Assembly (NCBI RefSeq): GCF_001424345.1
Contig: NZ_LMPF01000023.1
Coordinates: 682,977 to 746,976, forward strand
Length of the DNA stretch: 64,000 nucleotides
Reading direction: 5' to 3'
Source of the DNA: Burkholderia sp. Leaf177
Lineage (GTDB): Bacteria > Pseudomonadota > Gammaproteobacteria > Burkholderiales > Burkholderiaceae
The notes under the pieces are model-generated. The model was not told the DNA's origin. It saw only the letters and a list, made by a program, of their open reading frames with translations, and ran no database searches. Position numbers and translations under genes: made by a program. Below are positions 16,113 to 24,878 of the stretch, piece after piece; the stretch's first letter is position 1, and each line of letters begins with the position of its first letter.

Positions 16113-16814
16113 CTATGCCTTGGTGATGGAAATGGCTTTCACCGCCGAGACAATGTTCGGATACGCGCCACATCGGCAGATGTTGCCGCTCATGCGTTCG
16201 CGGATTTCGTCGTCGGAGAGTTGGGGCGGGCGGAAGCGGACATCGGCGGTGGCGGCGCTGGCATCGCCGGCACGGAATTCATCGAGCAAAGCCGTGGCCG
16301 AACACAGTTGCCCGGGCGTACAGAAACCGCACTGAAAGGCATCGTGCTCGATGAAAGCCGCCTGTATGGGGCTCAGCGTTTGCGCCGTTGCCAATCCTTC
16401 GACTGTCGTGATCGATTCGCCTTCGTGCATGACGGCAAGCGTGAGGCATGAGTTGATGCGGCGGCCGTTGGCGATCACCGTGCATGCGCCGCATTGCCCG
16501 CGGTCGCAGCCTTTTTTTGTTCCGGTGAGGCTCGCGTATTCGCGAAGGGCATCGAGCAGCGTGGTGCGCGCCTCGAGCTGCATTTCGTAAGGATGACCAT
16601 TGATGATCAGCTTCACGGGCATCAACGGAGCGGCTGCGCTTGGATTGGTAGATGGCACAGGCGCTTCGGCGCTTGCCGGTTGCTGCTGCGCATGTGCCAG
16701 CGGAGCGGTGGACACAGCCGCGGCCGCTGCGGCGGATTGCAAGAAGCGGCGCCGTGAAGGTTTGGCGATATCTGGATCTGGAGAAGACGTGGTGCTGTCG
16801 GTCGTGTGGGGCAT
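16113..16814 (-). CDS. paoA: Aldehyde oxidoreductase [2Fe-2S] subunit with Tat signal
   Basis: The 233-residue product begins with a twin-arginine signal (SRRRFLQSAAAAAA, then AHAQ as likely cleavage region), which sends the folded complex to the periplasm. It holds two [2Fe-2S] sites: CDRGQCGACTV with a later NSC, and CGFCTPGQLC with CRCGAYPN. The ATG at 16814 is preferred to the one at 16862, although GAGGAG lies twelve bases upstream, a little far. It is the first gene of the paoABC operon. The Pro/Ala-rich stretch after the signal is probably a flexible linker. Confidence 0.9.
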   Translation of the reverse strand: MPHTTDSTTSSPDPDIAKPSRRRFLQSAAAAAAVSTAPLAHAQQQPASAEAPVPSTNPSAAAPLMPVKLIINGHPYEMQLEARTTLLDALREYASLTGTKKGCDRGQCGACTVIANGRRINSCLTLAVMHEGESITTVEGLATAQTLSPIQAAFIEHDAFQCGFCTPGQLCSATALLDEFRAGDASAATADVRFRPPQLSDDEIRERMSGNICRCGAYPNIVSAVKAISITKA

Positions 16815-17117
16815 GGCGATGTGAAGCTCCTCGCTGAGTCGGTCGGCGTTGGCTCGACGCACTCAATGTCGTGATGCGTCTGGCTAACAGCGGTGCTGTC
16901 CGCATTCGCCTTGCGGCAGGTGGAAGACAAATGGAGACAAAGGCAGTGAGCAAGTCCGGTGCCATCGGCGTGCGCCGCGCTGCGGCGGGGCACGGCTCGA
17001 ACAATTGCAGGTAAGGGCTACATTCAACGGTAAAACACACGAGGTGTTAACTGGCTGCTTTCCCGGACGACCATCTCGAAAATTGTCTATACTAACCAAG
17101 TAGGTTAGTGTGAGCGG
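16815..17117. other. Intergenic region between paoA and mqsR
   Basis: About 300 bases between divergent operons. The right end holds the mqsRA -10 box and palindrome. The rest must contain the paoA promoter, but no clear hexamer pair is visible, and I see no further gene. Confidence 0.5.
17088..17109 (+). promoter_or_regulatory. mqsRA -10 box and MqsA-type operator palindrome
   Basis: TATACT at 17088-17093 is a good -10 box. It overlaps ACTAACC (17091-17097) and GGTTAGT (17103-17109), a perfect 7-base inverted repeat with a 5-base spacer. Known MqsA operators have AACC and GGTT arms in the same spacing, so this is the expected autorepression site, nine bases before the mqsR start. No good -35 box is seen. 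Confidence 0.72.
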
Positions 17118-17420
17118 ATGGAGAAAAGCGTCCCTCACTGCCGGCTTTCTATTGTTTTTGCCCTCATCGAAGCGGGCCAAGTGCGCTCGACCGCGTCCGC
17201 GCTTGGCGGCGCTGCAGCGCTGGGCTTCGATTTCGACGAGATGATGCGAGTGGTTAAAGCGTTGATGCCAAGTGACTTCTATAAAAGCATGACGACGTAT
17301 GCCGATCACCGCGTCTGGCAAGACGTTTATCAACCAACCACATCCGCCGGACCGGTCTATTTGAAACTGACGGTTATCGATGACGTCCTTGTGGTGTCCT
17401 TCAAGGAGCTAGGAGCATGA
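17118..17420 (+). CDS. mqsR: MqsR-type mRNA interferase toxin
   Basis: This 100-residue protein matches MqsR, a RelE-fold toxin that cuts mRNA at GCU or GCC-type sites. The end YLKLTVIDDVLVVSFKEL and the central DFYKSMTTYADHRVWQDVY are typical. Toxin precedes antitoxin, as usual for this family and unlike most toxin-antitoxin pairs. It overlaps mqsA by four bases. Its operator palindrome is directly upstream. The family assignment is by eye, from size, partner and motifs. Confidence 0.85.
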   Translation: MEKSVPHCRLSIVFALIEAGQVRSTASALGGAAALGFDFDEMMRVVKALMPSDFYKSMTTYADHRVWQDVYQPTTSAGPVYLKLTVIDDVLVVSFKELGA

Positions 17421-17818
17421 AGTGTCCGGTCTGCGGCGCAGCAGCACTTAAGCGCGACACACGCGATCTGCCGTATTCGTACAAAGGCGAGTCGACAATG
17501 ATTCCCGACGTAACCGGTGACTTTTGCCCGGCTTGCAGCGAGGCAATTTTCGATTCATCCGAGTCTTCACGGATCAATGCGGCGATGCTGGAGTTCAACA
17601 AACAGGTGAACGCGACTATCGTCGATCCAGCGTTTATTGCGAGCGTCCGAAAGAAGCTTGCGCTCGACCAGCGCGAAGCGGCCGAGATATTCGGCGGCGG
17701 CGTCAATGCTTTTTCCCGATACGAAAATGGCAAAACAAGGCCGCCATTGGCGCTCGTCAAGCTGCTGAAACTGCTCGATCACCATCCCGATCTTTTAGAA
17801 GAAGTCAGAGCGGCATGA
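17417..17818 (+). CDS. mqsA: MqsA-type zinc/HTH antitoxin
   Basis: This 133-residue protein has an N-terminal zinc site (MKCPVCGAA and FCPACSEA, four Cys) that binds MqsR, and a C-terminal Xre-type HTH (about 68-120, with FGGGVNAFSRYENGKTRPP) that binds the operator. It neutralises the toxin and represses the pair. Start ATG overlaps the mqsR stop. A perfect hairpin follows the stop. Confidence 0.9.
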   Translation: MKCPVCGAAALKRDTRDLPYSYKGESTMIPDVTGDFCPACSEAIFDSSESSRINAAMLEFNKQVNATIVDPAFIASVRKKLALDQREAAEIFGGGVNAFSRYENGKTRPPLALVKLLKLLDHHPDLLEEVRAA

Positions 17819-17829
17819 GCTGAAACGCA

Positions 17830-17853
17830 AACTGCCGCCCAAGGGCGGCAGTT
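17830..17853. terminator. Bidirectional terminator between mqsA and SBP gene
   Basis: AACTGCCGCCC at 17830-17840 and GGGCGGCAGTT at 17843-17853 are perfect 11-base arms, with only two bases between, so the real loop includes a few pairs. The convergent genes on both sides fit a shared terminator. T tracts are short on the plus strand; on the minus strand the flank is mixed. Confidence 0.65.
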
Positions 17854-17876
17854 CAAAAAATCAACCTCAAGCCAGC

Positions 17877-18677
17877 TTACAGATCGCTCGGATACGGCGC
17901 TTTCAACCACTTCGTGGACAGCTTGTTCAACGTGCCATCGTTCTTGGCTTTCAGCACGGCTGCATCGACTTCCTTCAACAGGCGTGTCTCGCCCTTGTTC
18001 ACCGCCACATGATCGGGCGAGCTGAATAGCTGGAACTTCTGCTCCGGCGCGATCGGCGGATTACGCGCGATGATCGTTGCGCCGACATCATTACCCACCA
18101 CCATCAACTGAACCTGGCCCGACAAGAACGCCGAAATTGCGCCGTTGGGGTCATCGAAACGCTTGATGGTCGCATCGGGCGGCGCGACCTTCGTCACGCT
18201 CAAGTCTTCCAGCGTGCCGCGTGCAACGGAAATCGTCTTGCCCGCCAGATCCTTTTCGCTCTTGACGGGCAGCGACTTCGGTCCGAACACCGCCAGGTAA
18301 TACGGCGCATACGGCCGCGAAAAATCGAGGACCTTGTCGCGCTCGGGCGTCTGACCCACGCTCAGCAGAACGTCGGCTTTGCCCGTCGCAATGTACGCCA
18401 TGCGGTTTTCGCCGGTAATGGGCACGAGCTCGACCTTGACCTTCATCGCTTTCGCCAGATAGTCGGCCATTTCAATGTCATACCCTTGCGGCTTCATATC
18501 CGGCCCGATGGACCCGAACGGCGGGTAATCCATGAACACGCCGACCCGTACGACGCCGCTTTTCTGCACGGTATCGAGGGCGTCGGCATAGGCGAACGAG
18601 GCAGCGCCGGCGAGCGGCGCGGCGAAAGCGGCGGCCACGAAAATGCGCCGGGCGAGGCGTGAAAGACGAAGGGTCAT
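17877..18677 (-). CDS. Orphan amino-acid-type ABC transporter solute-binding protein
   Basis: The 266-residue protein has a signal peptide (basic MTLRLSRLARR, then a hydrophobic stretch ending near FAYADA) and the SBP_bac_3 fold: VGVFMDYPPFGSIGPDMKPQGYDIEMADYLA-type start and the ligand motif ATGKADVLLSVGQTPER. It would bind a polar amino acid or related ligand in the periplasm. The ATG at 18677 is preferred to the ORF start at 18761 because it starts the signal peptide. No permease or ATPase gene adjoins, so it may use a distant transporter. Confidence 0.88.
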   Translation of the reverse strand: MTLRLSRLARRIFVAAAFAAPLAGAASFAYADALDTVQKSGVVRVGVFMDYPPFGSIGPDMKPQGYDIEMADYLAKAMKVKVELVPITGENRMAYIATGKADVLLSVGQTPERDKVLDFSRPYAPYYLAVFGPKSLPVKSEKDLAGKTISVARGTLEDLSVTKVAPPDATIKRFDDPNGAISAFLSGQVQLMVVGNDVGATIIARNPPIAPEQKFQLFSSPDHVAVNKGETRLLKEVDAAVLKAKNDGTLNKLSTKWLKAPYPSDL

Positions 18678-18821
18678 GATGGTGGCCTTGAGCAGAGGTC
18701 GAAAATCTGTTGGATCGCGATTCGAATGATCGCGGACATGAATGGACTGTAGGGAGGCCAAAATCCCGTAACAATCGAAATCTGCTCATGCCAGCCATGA
18801 CGGCCAAGCATGGCTCGCACT

Positions 18822-19358
18822 TCACTTCACGAGCGCGAGGACGTCCTTGAAGCGCGGATGACGGCAGCTTTCGAGCCAGCCGAAAATCGCCGTTTCGGCC
18901 GTGGTGGGAAACGCGCCTTCGTGCTGTGCTCTTGCTAGCGCGATTGCCTTATTCTCCGGCGCGCGTGAACCGGTGGCATCGGCGATGAGTTCCACCGTGT
19001 AGCCGAGTTTCAGCAAACCGCGCACGGTCAGCAGCACGCAGACGTGCGACTCGCAACCGGCCACGAACAGAACCGTGTCCTTCGACGGCAACGCGGCGAC
19101 GAAATCCGGACAGAGGGTGGCATCGAAGGTATGTTTTTCGATTACACGATGCCGCTCGCCAATCAAGCCGTCCACCGTTGCCCCCAGTCCGCGCGGATTC
19201 TGTTCCGTGAAAAGCACGGGGATATCCAGCAAATCCGCGGCGGCGATCAGCGCGGCGCAACGCCGGAACACGTGTTCCGCGCCGTCGATATGTGGCATCA
19301 GTTTCGCCTGCATATCGACCACGATCAGCATCTGGTCAGGCTCGCCGTCAGGCTTCAC
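18822..19358 (-). CDS. Isochorismatase-like cysteine hydrolase
   Basis: This 178-residue protein has the cysteine hydrolase triad of the family: Asp15 in LIVVDMQAKL, Lys75 in VIEKHTF and Cys107 in GCESHVCVLL. Relatives cleave amides, carbamates or vinyl ethers; the substrate is open. The start overlaps the end of the upstream 440-residue gene by 11 bases, so the two are probably co-translated. The solute-binding protein gene follows after 144 bases. Confidence 0.88.
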   Translation of the reverse strand: MKPDGEPDQMLIVVDMQAKLMPHIDGAEHVFRRCAALIAAADLLDIPVLFTEQNPRGLGATVDGLIGERHRVIEKHTFDATLCPDFVAALPSKDTVLFVAGCESHVCVLLTVRGLLKLGYTVELIADATGSRAPENKAIALARAQHEGAFPTTAETAIFGWLESCRHPRFKDVLALVK

Positions 19359-20670
19359 TTTCCATGATCCGGTCGATCAAGCGCGCGTTTTCGCCCGCCG
19401 ATCCTATGCCTTCGTGCTTCGCCATCGGTATGAAAAAGTGCGTCTTCACGTTCGGCAGGTCGGCGGTTTCGAGCCAGCCGGTCAGATGCTGCGAGAGGCG
19501 CCGCGCGGGGACATCGAGTTCCTCGCGCAAGGCTGGCGGCAGTTGCTCCAGATAGCGCGCTTCGGTTTGATACGGCTCGGGCGCGACACACAAAGCGTCG
19601 GGGCGCCCGTCCGGATCGGCCGGCAGGCGTTCGAGCGCCTCGCGCAGGAGCGCAACGCCCAGACCTTCGCCGCGCCACGGCTTGCGCACTTCCCATGTGC
19701 CGATAAACACCACCCGGTGCGTATTGAACACCGAGCAAAGACGCTCGGGCCCAAGCGCTTCGGTCGCGGCGAGCGCAAGCGACAGCATCTCGCCGGAATA
19801 CGTGTCCAGCACATAGACGAGGTCGGCGCTGCTTTGAATCGGCGGCACTTTCACGAGTTTCAACTCGACGGCAGCCGCCACGATATCCGTGCCCGCCTCG
19901 TGAAAAACGGCGAAAGCGGTGCCGAGGCGTTCGTCGTCGACCTGGGGATATTCATGGCGATACGTCATGGTCAGCAGGAACGGGCCGATCTTTTCCCCGA
20001 CTTTCTCGCGATAGGCAAGCGGCTTGTCCACGTCGTAATCGCTCGTGCCTTCGAGCCCGTACGGATCGTAATCCTGCGCGGCGGTGTCGCTCGGCGCGCG
20101 CAAGGCACCGACGGCAGCGGCAGGCCGACGGGATTTCGGCACGAGGTCTTCGGGCAAACCTTCCCAGCTCAGCCGGAGAAATTCGCGGCCGCCGCGGTAA
20201 TGCGTTTCGAAAAGCGATGCGACCGGCGCGCTCGAAAACGGCGCGAGAATCCGCTCGGCGGATTCCATTGCACGATCCATGAGCTGGTCGGCTTCGTCCG
20301 CGTCGGGCATGTGGCGGATGGTGTCGTCGGCGGATCCGCTTTCTGCCGCGTGTTGCTGCCGCGCCAGTTCGAGCCATTGGTCAGCGGCGCGTTCGGCCAG
20401 GAAACCCGCTGCAATCTGGGCGCCGGACAGCACGATCGACTTGCCGGTTTCTCCGAGCGGGAAAACGTACTCGTCGGTCATGACATCCGCGACGCTCACA
20501 TTTTTGTAATCCGTACGAGGCGAAGGTGCGCCCGCGGTTGGGTCGTATCGTTCATGCGAAAGCACGTGGGCGGCAAGATCCGCGGCGCCGGGTGCAGCGT
20601 TGGGACTGGCGGCCGTCGCGAATGCGGAGGCGCCAGTGGGGAGCAGAGCCAGCAGGGAAACGTGCTTCAT
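19348..20670 (-). CDS. Uncharacterised 440-residue protein, possible C-terminal GNAT-like fold
   Basis: I do not recognise this family. The N-terminus (MKHVSLLALLPTGASAF) is mildly hydrophobic but does not look like a clear signal peptide. The middle is acidic and rich in Ala, Arg and Asp. At about 315-345 a segment reading EVRKPWRGEGLGVALLREAL recalls the acetyl-CoA loop of GNAT acetyltransferases. The ATG at 20670 has GGAG nine bases upstream; the ATG at 20679 would leave no room for it. Overlap with the isochorismatase-like gene suggests a joint role. Confidence 0.62.
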   Translation of the reverse strand: MKHVSLLALLPTGASAFATAASPNAAPGAADLAAHVLSHERYDPTAGAPSPRTDYKNVSVADVMTDEYVFPLGETGKSIVLSGAQIAAGFLAERAADQWLELARQQHAAESGSADDTIRHMPDADEADQLMDRAMESAERILAPFSSAPVASLFETHYRGGREFLRLSWEGLPEDLVPKSRRPAAAVGALRAPSDTAAQDYDPYGLEGTSDYDVDKPLAYREKVGEKIGPFLLTMTYRHEYPQVDDERLGTAFAVFHEAGTDIVAAAVELKLVKVPPIQSSADLVYVLDTYSGEMLSLALAATEALGPERLCSVFNTHRVVFIGTWEVRKPWRGEGLGVALLREALERLPADPDGRPDALCVAPEPYQTEARYLEQLPPALREELDVPARRLSQHLTGWLETADLPNVKTHFFIPMAKHEGIGSAGENARLIDRIMESEA

Positions 20671-20828
20671 GAATGCCATCTCCGTCTCGTGAGGGTGTCA
20701 TCGTAGCAAAACCAGTGCTTTTTGCCGCGGTCGCCTGCGGTTCGGCGCGAGAGTTGCTACATCTGGACCTATTGGTACGACCGTTGTCATTGCCCGGCAA
20801 AGTGCCGACCAGCTTACAGGGAGCCGCG

Positions 20829-21296
20829 ATGAACCGCCTTATGAGCAACTCTAATGATGAAGCGCATGACAGGGAAGCGTTGCCGGCCGAACGTGGCGAG
20901 CACGGCGAAGCCATTCACGAAGGCGGCTGCGCGTGCGGTGCATGGCGCTTCGTGGTTTCGTCGGAACCCGATCGCATCGGGCTGTGCCATTGCATGACAT
21001 GCCGCAAGGTGCATGGCTCGGCGTTCGGCGCGTACGCAGTTTATCTCGCGGAGCAAGTCAGCATGTCGGGCGCGACGCGTGCCTGGCAAAGTTCCGCCGA
21101 TGGCCGCCGCCACTTCTGCGCGGTGTGCGGGTCGGTGGCGTACATGGCGTTTGTAAATAATGACGAGATCGAACTGCCAATCGGCGCTTTCGATGAAACC
21201 GGCTTCCTCGAGCCGACTTACGAGCTGTTCTGCGTGCATCGCGAGCCATGGTTATCCGCCGATGGCCGGCGCGAATATCCCGAGGACCGGCCCTGA
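20829..21296 (+). CDS. GFA-family zinc protein (glutathione-dependent formaldehyde-activating type)
   Basis: This 155-residue protein has the GFA zinc layout: GGCACGAW near residue 37, then CHCMTCRKVHGS, and CAVCGSVAY at about 98. Together these supply the Cys ligands of the two zinc sites. Some members act on glutathione adducts, but most have no shown activity. The first 30 residues are polar and look like an added tail. The ATG at 20829 has AGGGAG five bases upstream and is preferred to the upstream in-frame start at 20673, whose extra codons are probably the regulatory region. Confidence 0.85.
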   Translation: MNRLMSNSNDEAHDREALPAERGEHGEAIHEGGCACGAWRFVVSSEPDRIGLCHCMTCRKVHGSAFGAYAVYLAEQVSMSGATRAWQSSADGRRHFCAVCGSVAYMAFVNNDEIELPIGAFDETGFLEPTYELFCVHREPWLSADGRREYPEDRP

Positions 21297-21521
21297 ACCC
21301 GTCCTTCCTCAAGCCGGAATTGCCCTCGCATGACGCGTCCTGCGGTTGATCCTTGCCGTGGAAGGCAATCGTTTGCCGCGCCGGAACTGCGGGAACCCTC
21401 GCATGTCGGAAGAAAGCTTTCTGCAAATCACGCGCTTCAATTACGCAAAGCCGCATTTCAAGTCATCTCGAACGCCCATTCCCGCGACACGAATTTTGCA
21501 ACAACAAGGAGCCCGAGCACC

Positions 21522-23105
21522 ATGACCGGTACAACACCCCCTGCAGACCATCCCATTCCTGGCAGCGACAAATCGCAACCCGACGGCGCGCATTGTCTTG
21601 GCGCATGTAATCCGGCTGAAAAGATCGAAGTAGTGGTCATGCTTCGGCGGCAGAACGACGGCGAGTTCAAGCAGTTGATGCAGAAGATCAACGAAGGCGC
21701 CGCCGATGCCGCGCCGGTTTCCCGCGATGAATTCGGCAAGCGCTTCGGCGCATCGCAAGCGGATGTGACGCGCATCGAAACGTTCGCGAAGGCGCACGGG
21801 CTCGATGTCATCCGCGCCGATGCAAACTCGCGCAGCGTGGTTCTGTCCGGCACGATCGCGCAGTTCAGCGCGGCGTTCGCCGTCAAGCTGGAGCGCTTCG
21901 AGCACCACGCCATCGGCGAATATCGCGGACGCTCGGGCCCGGTGAACGTGCCATCGGACATGAAGGATATGGTCACCGCAGTGCTCGGCCTCGACAGCCG
22001 GCCGCAAGCGCGCCCGCATTTTCGTTTCCGTCCGCCGTTTCAGCCCGCGCGCGGCGGCACGAGCACTTCGTACACGCCGCTCGACCTCGCGCGCCTTTAC
22101 AACTTTCCCGCCGGCGATGGCAGCGGCCAGTGCGTCGGGATCATCGAGCTGGGCGGCGGTTACGATCAAAGCGATCTCAGCGCGTATTTTTCGAAGCTCG
22201 GCGTGGGCAAGCCCGACGTGGTATCGGTTGGCGTCGATCAGGCCAATAACGCGCCGACCGGCAATCCCAACGGCCCGGACGGGGAAGTAACGCTGGATAT
22301 CGAAATTGTCGGCGCAATTGTGCCGGGCGCGCGCATCGCGGTCTATTTCACGAACAATAGCGACGCGGGTTTCGTCGATGCCGTGAATCGCGCCATCCAC
22401 GACGATGCCAACAAACCCTCGGTTGTATCCATCAGCTGGGGCGGCCCGGAATCGAACTGGACGGCGCAGTCGCAAAACGCGTTCAACGACGTGCTGCAAT
22501 CCGCTGCGGCCATGGGCGTGACGATCTGCGTGGCTTCGGGCGACAGCGGCTCGAACGACGGCGTGGCCGATAATCGCGATCACGTCGATTTCCCCGCGTC
22601 GAGCCCATATGTGCTCGCGTGCGGCGGAACGCATCTGAGTGCATCGGCAAAAGGAATTGGTAGCGAAGTCGTCTGGAACGACGGCGATCAGGGCGGCGCG
22701 GGCGGTGGCGGCGTGAGCGCCGTATTTGCGCTGCCGGTCTGGCAGAGCGGCCTGAGCACGACGCGCACCGAAGGCGGCAAGGCTGCGCTGACAAAACGCG
22801 GCGTGCCCGATGTTGCCGGCGACGCGTCGCCGCTTACCGGCTACGACGTGCTAATCGGCGGCACGGAAACGGTCGTGGGCGGCACGAGCGCGGTCGCGCC
22901 GCTGTGGGCGGCCTTGATCGCGCGGATCAATGCGGCGGCCGGCAAACCCGCGGGTTTCATCAACCCGAAGTTGTATCGTGCGAAGACGGCGGGGCACGAC
23001 ATCACGCAGGGCAATAACGGGAGCTTCGAGGCATCGGCGGGATGGGATGCATGCACGGGTCTCGGCAGTCCCGATGGCGCAAAAGTCGCGGCGGCGCTTA
23101 AATAG
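21522..23105 (+). CDS. Sedolisin (S53) serine-carboxyl peptidase with pro-domain
   Basis: This 527-residue protein has an N-terminal activation domain (about 30-170) and a catalytic domain with the sedolisin set: Glu255 and Asp259 in GEVTLDIE, the oxyanion Asp341 in ASGDSG and Ser456 in GGTSAVAP. A C-terminal calcium-binding loop is likely around GWDACTGLGSP. Sedolisins are acid-active endopeptidases, normally secreted. No signal peptide is seen: the N-terminus (MTGTTPPADHPIPGSDKSQP) is polar. The ATG at 21522 has AAGGAG about ten bases upstream; a longer frame from 21330 lacks a better start. It is the first of a S53-S10-catalase series in the same direction. Confidence 0.9.
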   Translation: MTGTTPPADHPIPGSDKSQPDGAHCLGACNPAEKIEVVVMLRRQNDGEFKQLMQKINEGAADAAPVSRDEFGKRFGASQADVTRIETFAKAHGLDVIRADANSRSVVLSGTIAQFSAAFAVKLERFEHHAIGEYRGRSGPVNVPSDMKDMVTAVLGLDSRPQARPHFRFRPPFQPARGGTSTSYTPLDLARLYNFPAGDGSGQCVGIIELGGGYDQSDLSAYFSKLGVGKPDVVSVGVDQANNAPTGNPNGPDGEVTLDIEIVGAIVPGARIAVYFTNNSDAGFVDAVNRAIHDDANKPSVVSISWGGPESNWTAQSQNAFNDVLQSAAAMGVTICVASGDSGSNDGVADNRDHVDFPASSPYVLACGGTHLSASAKGIGSEVVWNDGDQGGAGGGGVSAVFALPVWQSGLSTTRTEGGKAALTKRGVPDVAGDASPLTGYDVLIGGTETVVGGTSAVAPLWAALIARINAAAGKPAGFINPKLYRAKTAGHDITQGNNGSFEASAGWDACTGLGSPDGAKVAAALK

Positions 23106-23162
23106 GTAAAACGCAAACAAGGTAGAAGGCCAAGAACTCCAACAACAAAACCAGGAGCAATC

Positions 23163-24779
23163 ATGACGAATTCACCGGCGGCAGAGAAGTCTTCCAGTGC
23201 GCCTTCCAGCAAGAAAGATCAGCCGTATTTCGATCCGACGCCATACGGCAACGGTCCCGATGACGCCATCGATTCAACCCTCACCGACGAAAGCGCCGCG
23301 ATCACGCATCACTCGACGACTATCGGCGGGAAGAAGATCGATTACACCGCGACGGCGGGGCATCTGGTGATCGTGGATCCAAGCAGCTCGAAGCCCGCCG
23401 CCAAGCTCTTCTACGTTGCGTTCACGCAGGACAACCAGACGGAGGAAGCGCGTCCGCTGACGTTCTTCTATAACGGTGGTCCGGGTTCGTCAGCCGTGTT
23501 CGTGTTGTTGGGTTCTTACGCGCCAATGCGCATCAAGACCTCGACGCCGGACTTCACGCCGCCCGCGCCGTACCAGATGGAAGACAACCCGGACAGCTTG
23601 CTCGACAAGAGCGATCTGGTGTTTATCAACCCGGTGGGAACGGGATATTCGGCCGCGATCGCGCCGAACAAGAACCGCGATTTCTGGGGCGTTGATCAGG
23701 ATGCCGATTCAATCAAGCAATTTATCAAGCGCTTCCTGACCAAGAATAATCGATGGAATTCGCCGAAGTTTTTATATGGTGAATCGTATGGCACGGCGCG
23801 CAGTTGCGTGCTTGCATACCGTTTGCACGAGGACGGCGTGGACCTGAATGGCGTCACGTTGCAATCGTCCATTCTCGATTACCGGCAGACGGGAAATCCC
23901 GTGGGCGCCTTGCCGACCGCCGCCGCCGATGCGTGGTTTCACAAAAAGCTCGGCGTGCATCCGCGACCAACGGACTTGTTGGCATTCTCGGAAGAAGTGG
24001 CGCAATTTGCGCGCACGGATTACATCGCGGCGTTGCGCAAGTTTCCGCAAACCGACGACGACACCGTGGAGAAATTATCGGAATACACGGGTATCGATAA
24101 AGCCACGCTGATTGCGTGGAGCCTAGACATTGCGTCTTACGACAGCCGCGGCAATTCACTTTTTCTTACGACGCTGCTTAAATCGAGAGGCGTGGCGCTC
24201 GGTTCCTACGATGGACGCGTCACCGCCATTTCAACGGGCATTGCGGGCAAGATCGATCCGAATTCCGGCGGCAACGATCCGACCATGACGGCCGTGACCG
24301 GCGTGTACACCGCGATGTGGAACCAGTACTTGAACGAGAAACTGAAGTTCACCTCCACGTCGTCGTTCACCGATCTCAACGACCAAGCCTTCCTCAACTG
24401 GGACTTCCATCACAAGGACCCGACCGGCGCGGAAAAGGGCATGGACGCCAAGGGCAACATCGTGCTCTACACGGCGGGCGATCTTGCTGCGGTGATGGCG
24501 CTGAATATCGACTTGAAGGTGTTGTCGGCGAATGGATTCTATGACTTCGTGACGCCGTTTTATCAGACGGTGCTGGACTTGCAGCAAATGCCGCTCATCG
24601 ATAAAACCGTGCGCGAAAATCTGACCGCGAAATTTTATCCATCGGGGCACATGATTTATCTCGATGGCGGATCGCGCACGCAATTGAAGGCGGATCTTTC
24701 GACCATGTACGAAGCCGCAACCGCGAACCACGAAGCAATGAGCCGCATTCGCGCATTGCAGCAACGCAAGAAAGACTGA
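23163..24779 (+). CDS. S10-family serine carboxypeptidase
   Basis: This 538-residue protein has the carboxypeptidase motifs NGGPGSSAVF and LYGESYGTA (Ser208), with Asp461 in GFYDFVTP and His496 in PSGHMIYLD, so the whole triad is present. It would trim C-terminal residues of peptides at acid pH. Like the S53 peptidase 57 bases upstream it lacks a signal peptide, with a polar start. Such S10 proteins are common in Burkholderia and related genera. The pair could act in sequence as endo- and exopeptidase. Confidence 0.9.
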   Translation: MTNSPAAEKSSSAPSSKKDQPYFDPTPYGNGPDDAIDSTLTDESAAITHHSTTIGGKKIDYTATAGHLVIVDPSSSKPAAKLFYVAFTQDNQTEEARPLTFFYNGGPGSSAVFVLLGSYAPMRIKTSTPDFTPPAPYQMEDNPDSLLDKSDLVFINPVGTGYSAAIAPNKNRDFWGVDQDADSIKQFIKRFLTKNNRWNSPKFLYGESYGTARSCVLAYRLHEDGVDLNGVTLQSSILDYRQTGNPVGALPTAAADAWFHKKLGVHPRPTDLLAFSEEVAQFARTDYIAALRKFPQTDDDTVEKLSEYTGIDKATLIAWSLDIASYDSRGNSLFLTTLLKSRGVALGSYDGRVTAISTGIAGKIDPNSGGNDPTMTAVTGVYTAMWNQYLNEKLKFTSTSSFTDLNDQAFLNWDFHHKDPTGAEKGMDAKGNIVLYTAGDLAAVMALNIDLKVLSANGFYDFVTPFYQTVLDLQQMPLIDKTVRENLTAKFYPSGHMIYLDGGSRTQLKADLSTMYEAATANHEAMSRIRALQQRKKD

Positions 24780-24878
24780 CGCCTTTGGGCAAAAGGCATT
24801 GGCGGGAACACGGTTTGCGGAAGAAGGGCGAGCGCATGTCAGGTGCGTCAGTTCAATTGCAAACCGGAGTTCCCCTCA

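Noticed and set aside
12889..16173. One open frame of 1094 codons suggests a fused aldehyde oxidoreductase
   Set aside because: Only the part from 15117 on has the large-subunit sequence. The upstream 352 codons are an out-of-frame reading of the FAD and [2Fe-2S] genes, and an ATGA overlap marks the real join.
19075..20706. 543-codon plus-strand frame over the isochorismatase-like region
   Set aside because: It crosses two genes on the other strand, and the product has no recognisable fold. The minus-strand genes have start sites and catalytic residues.
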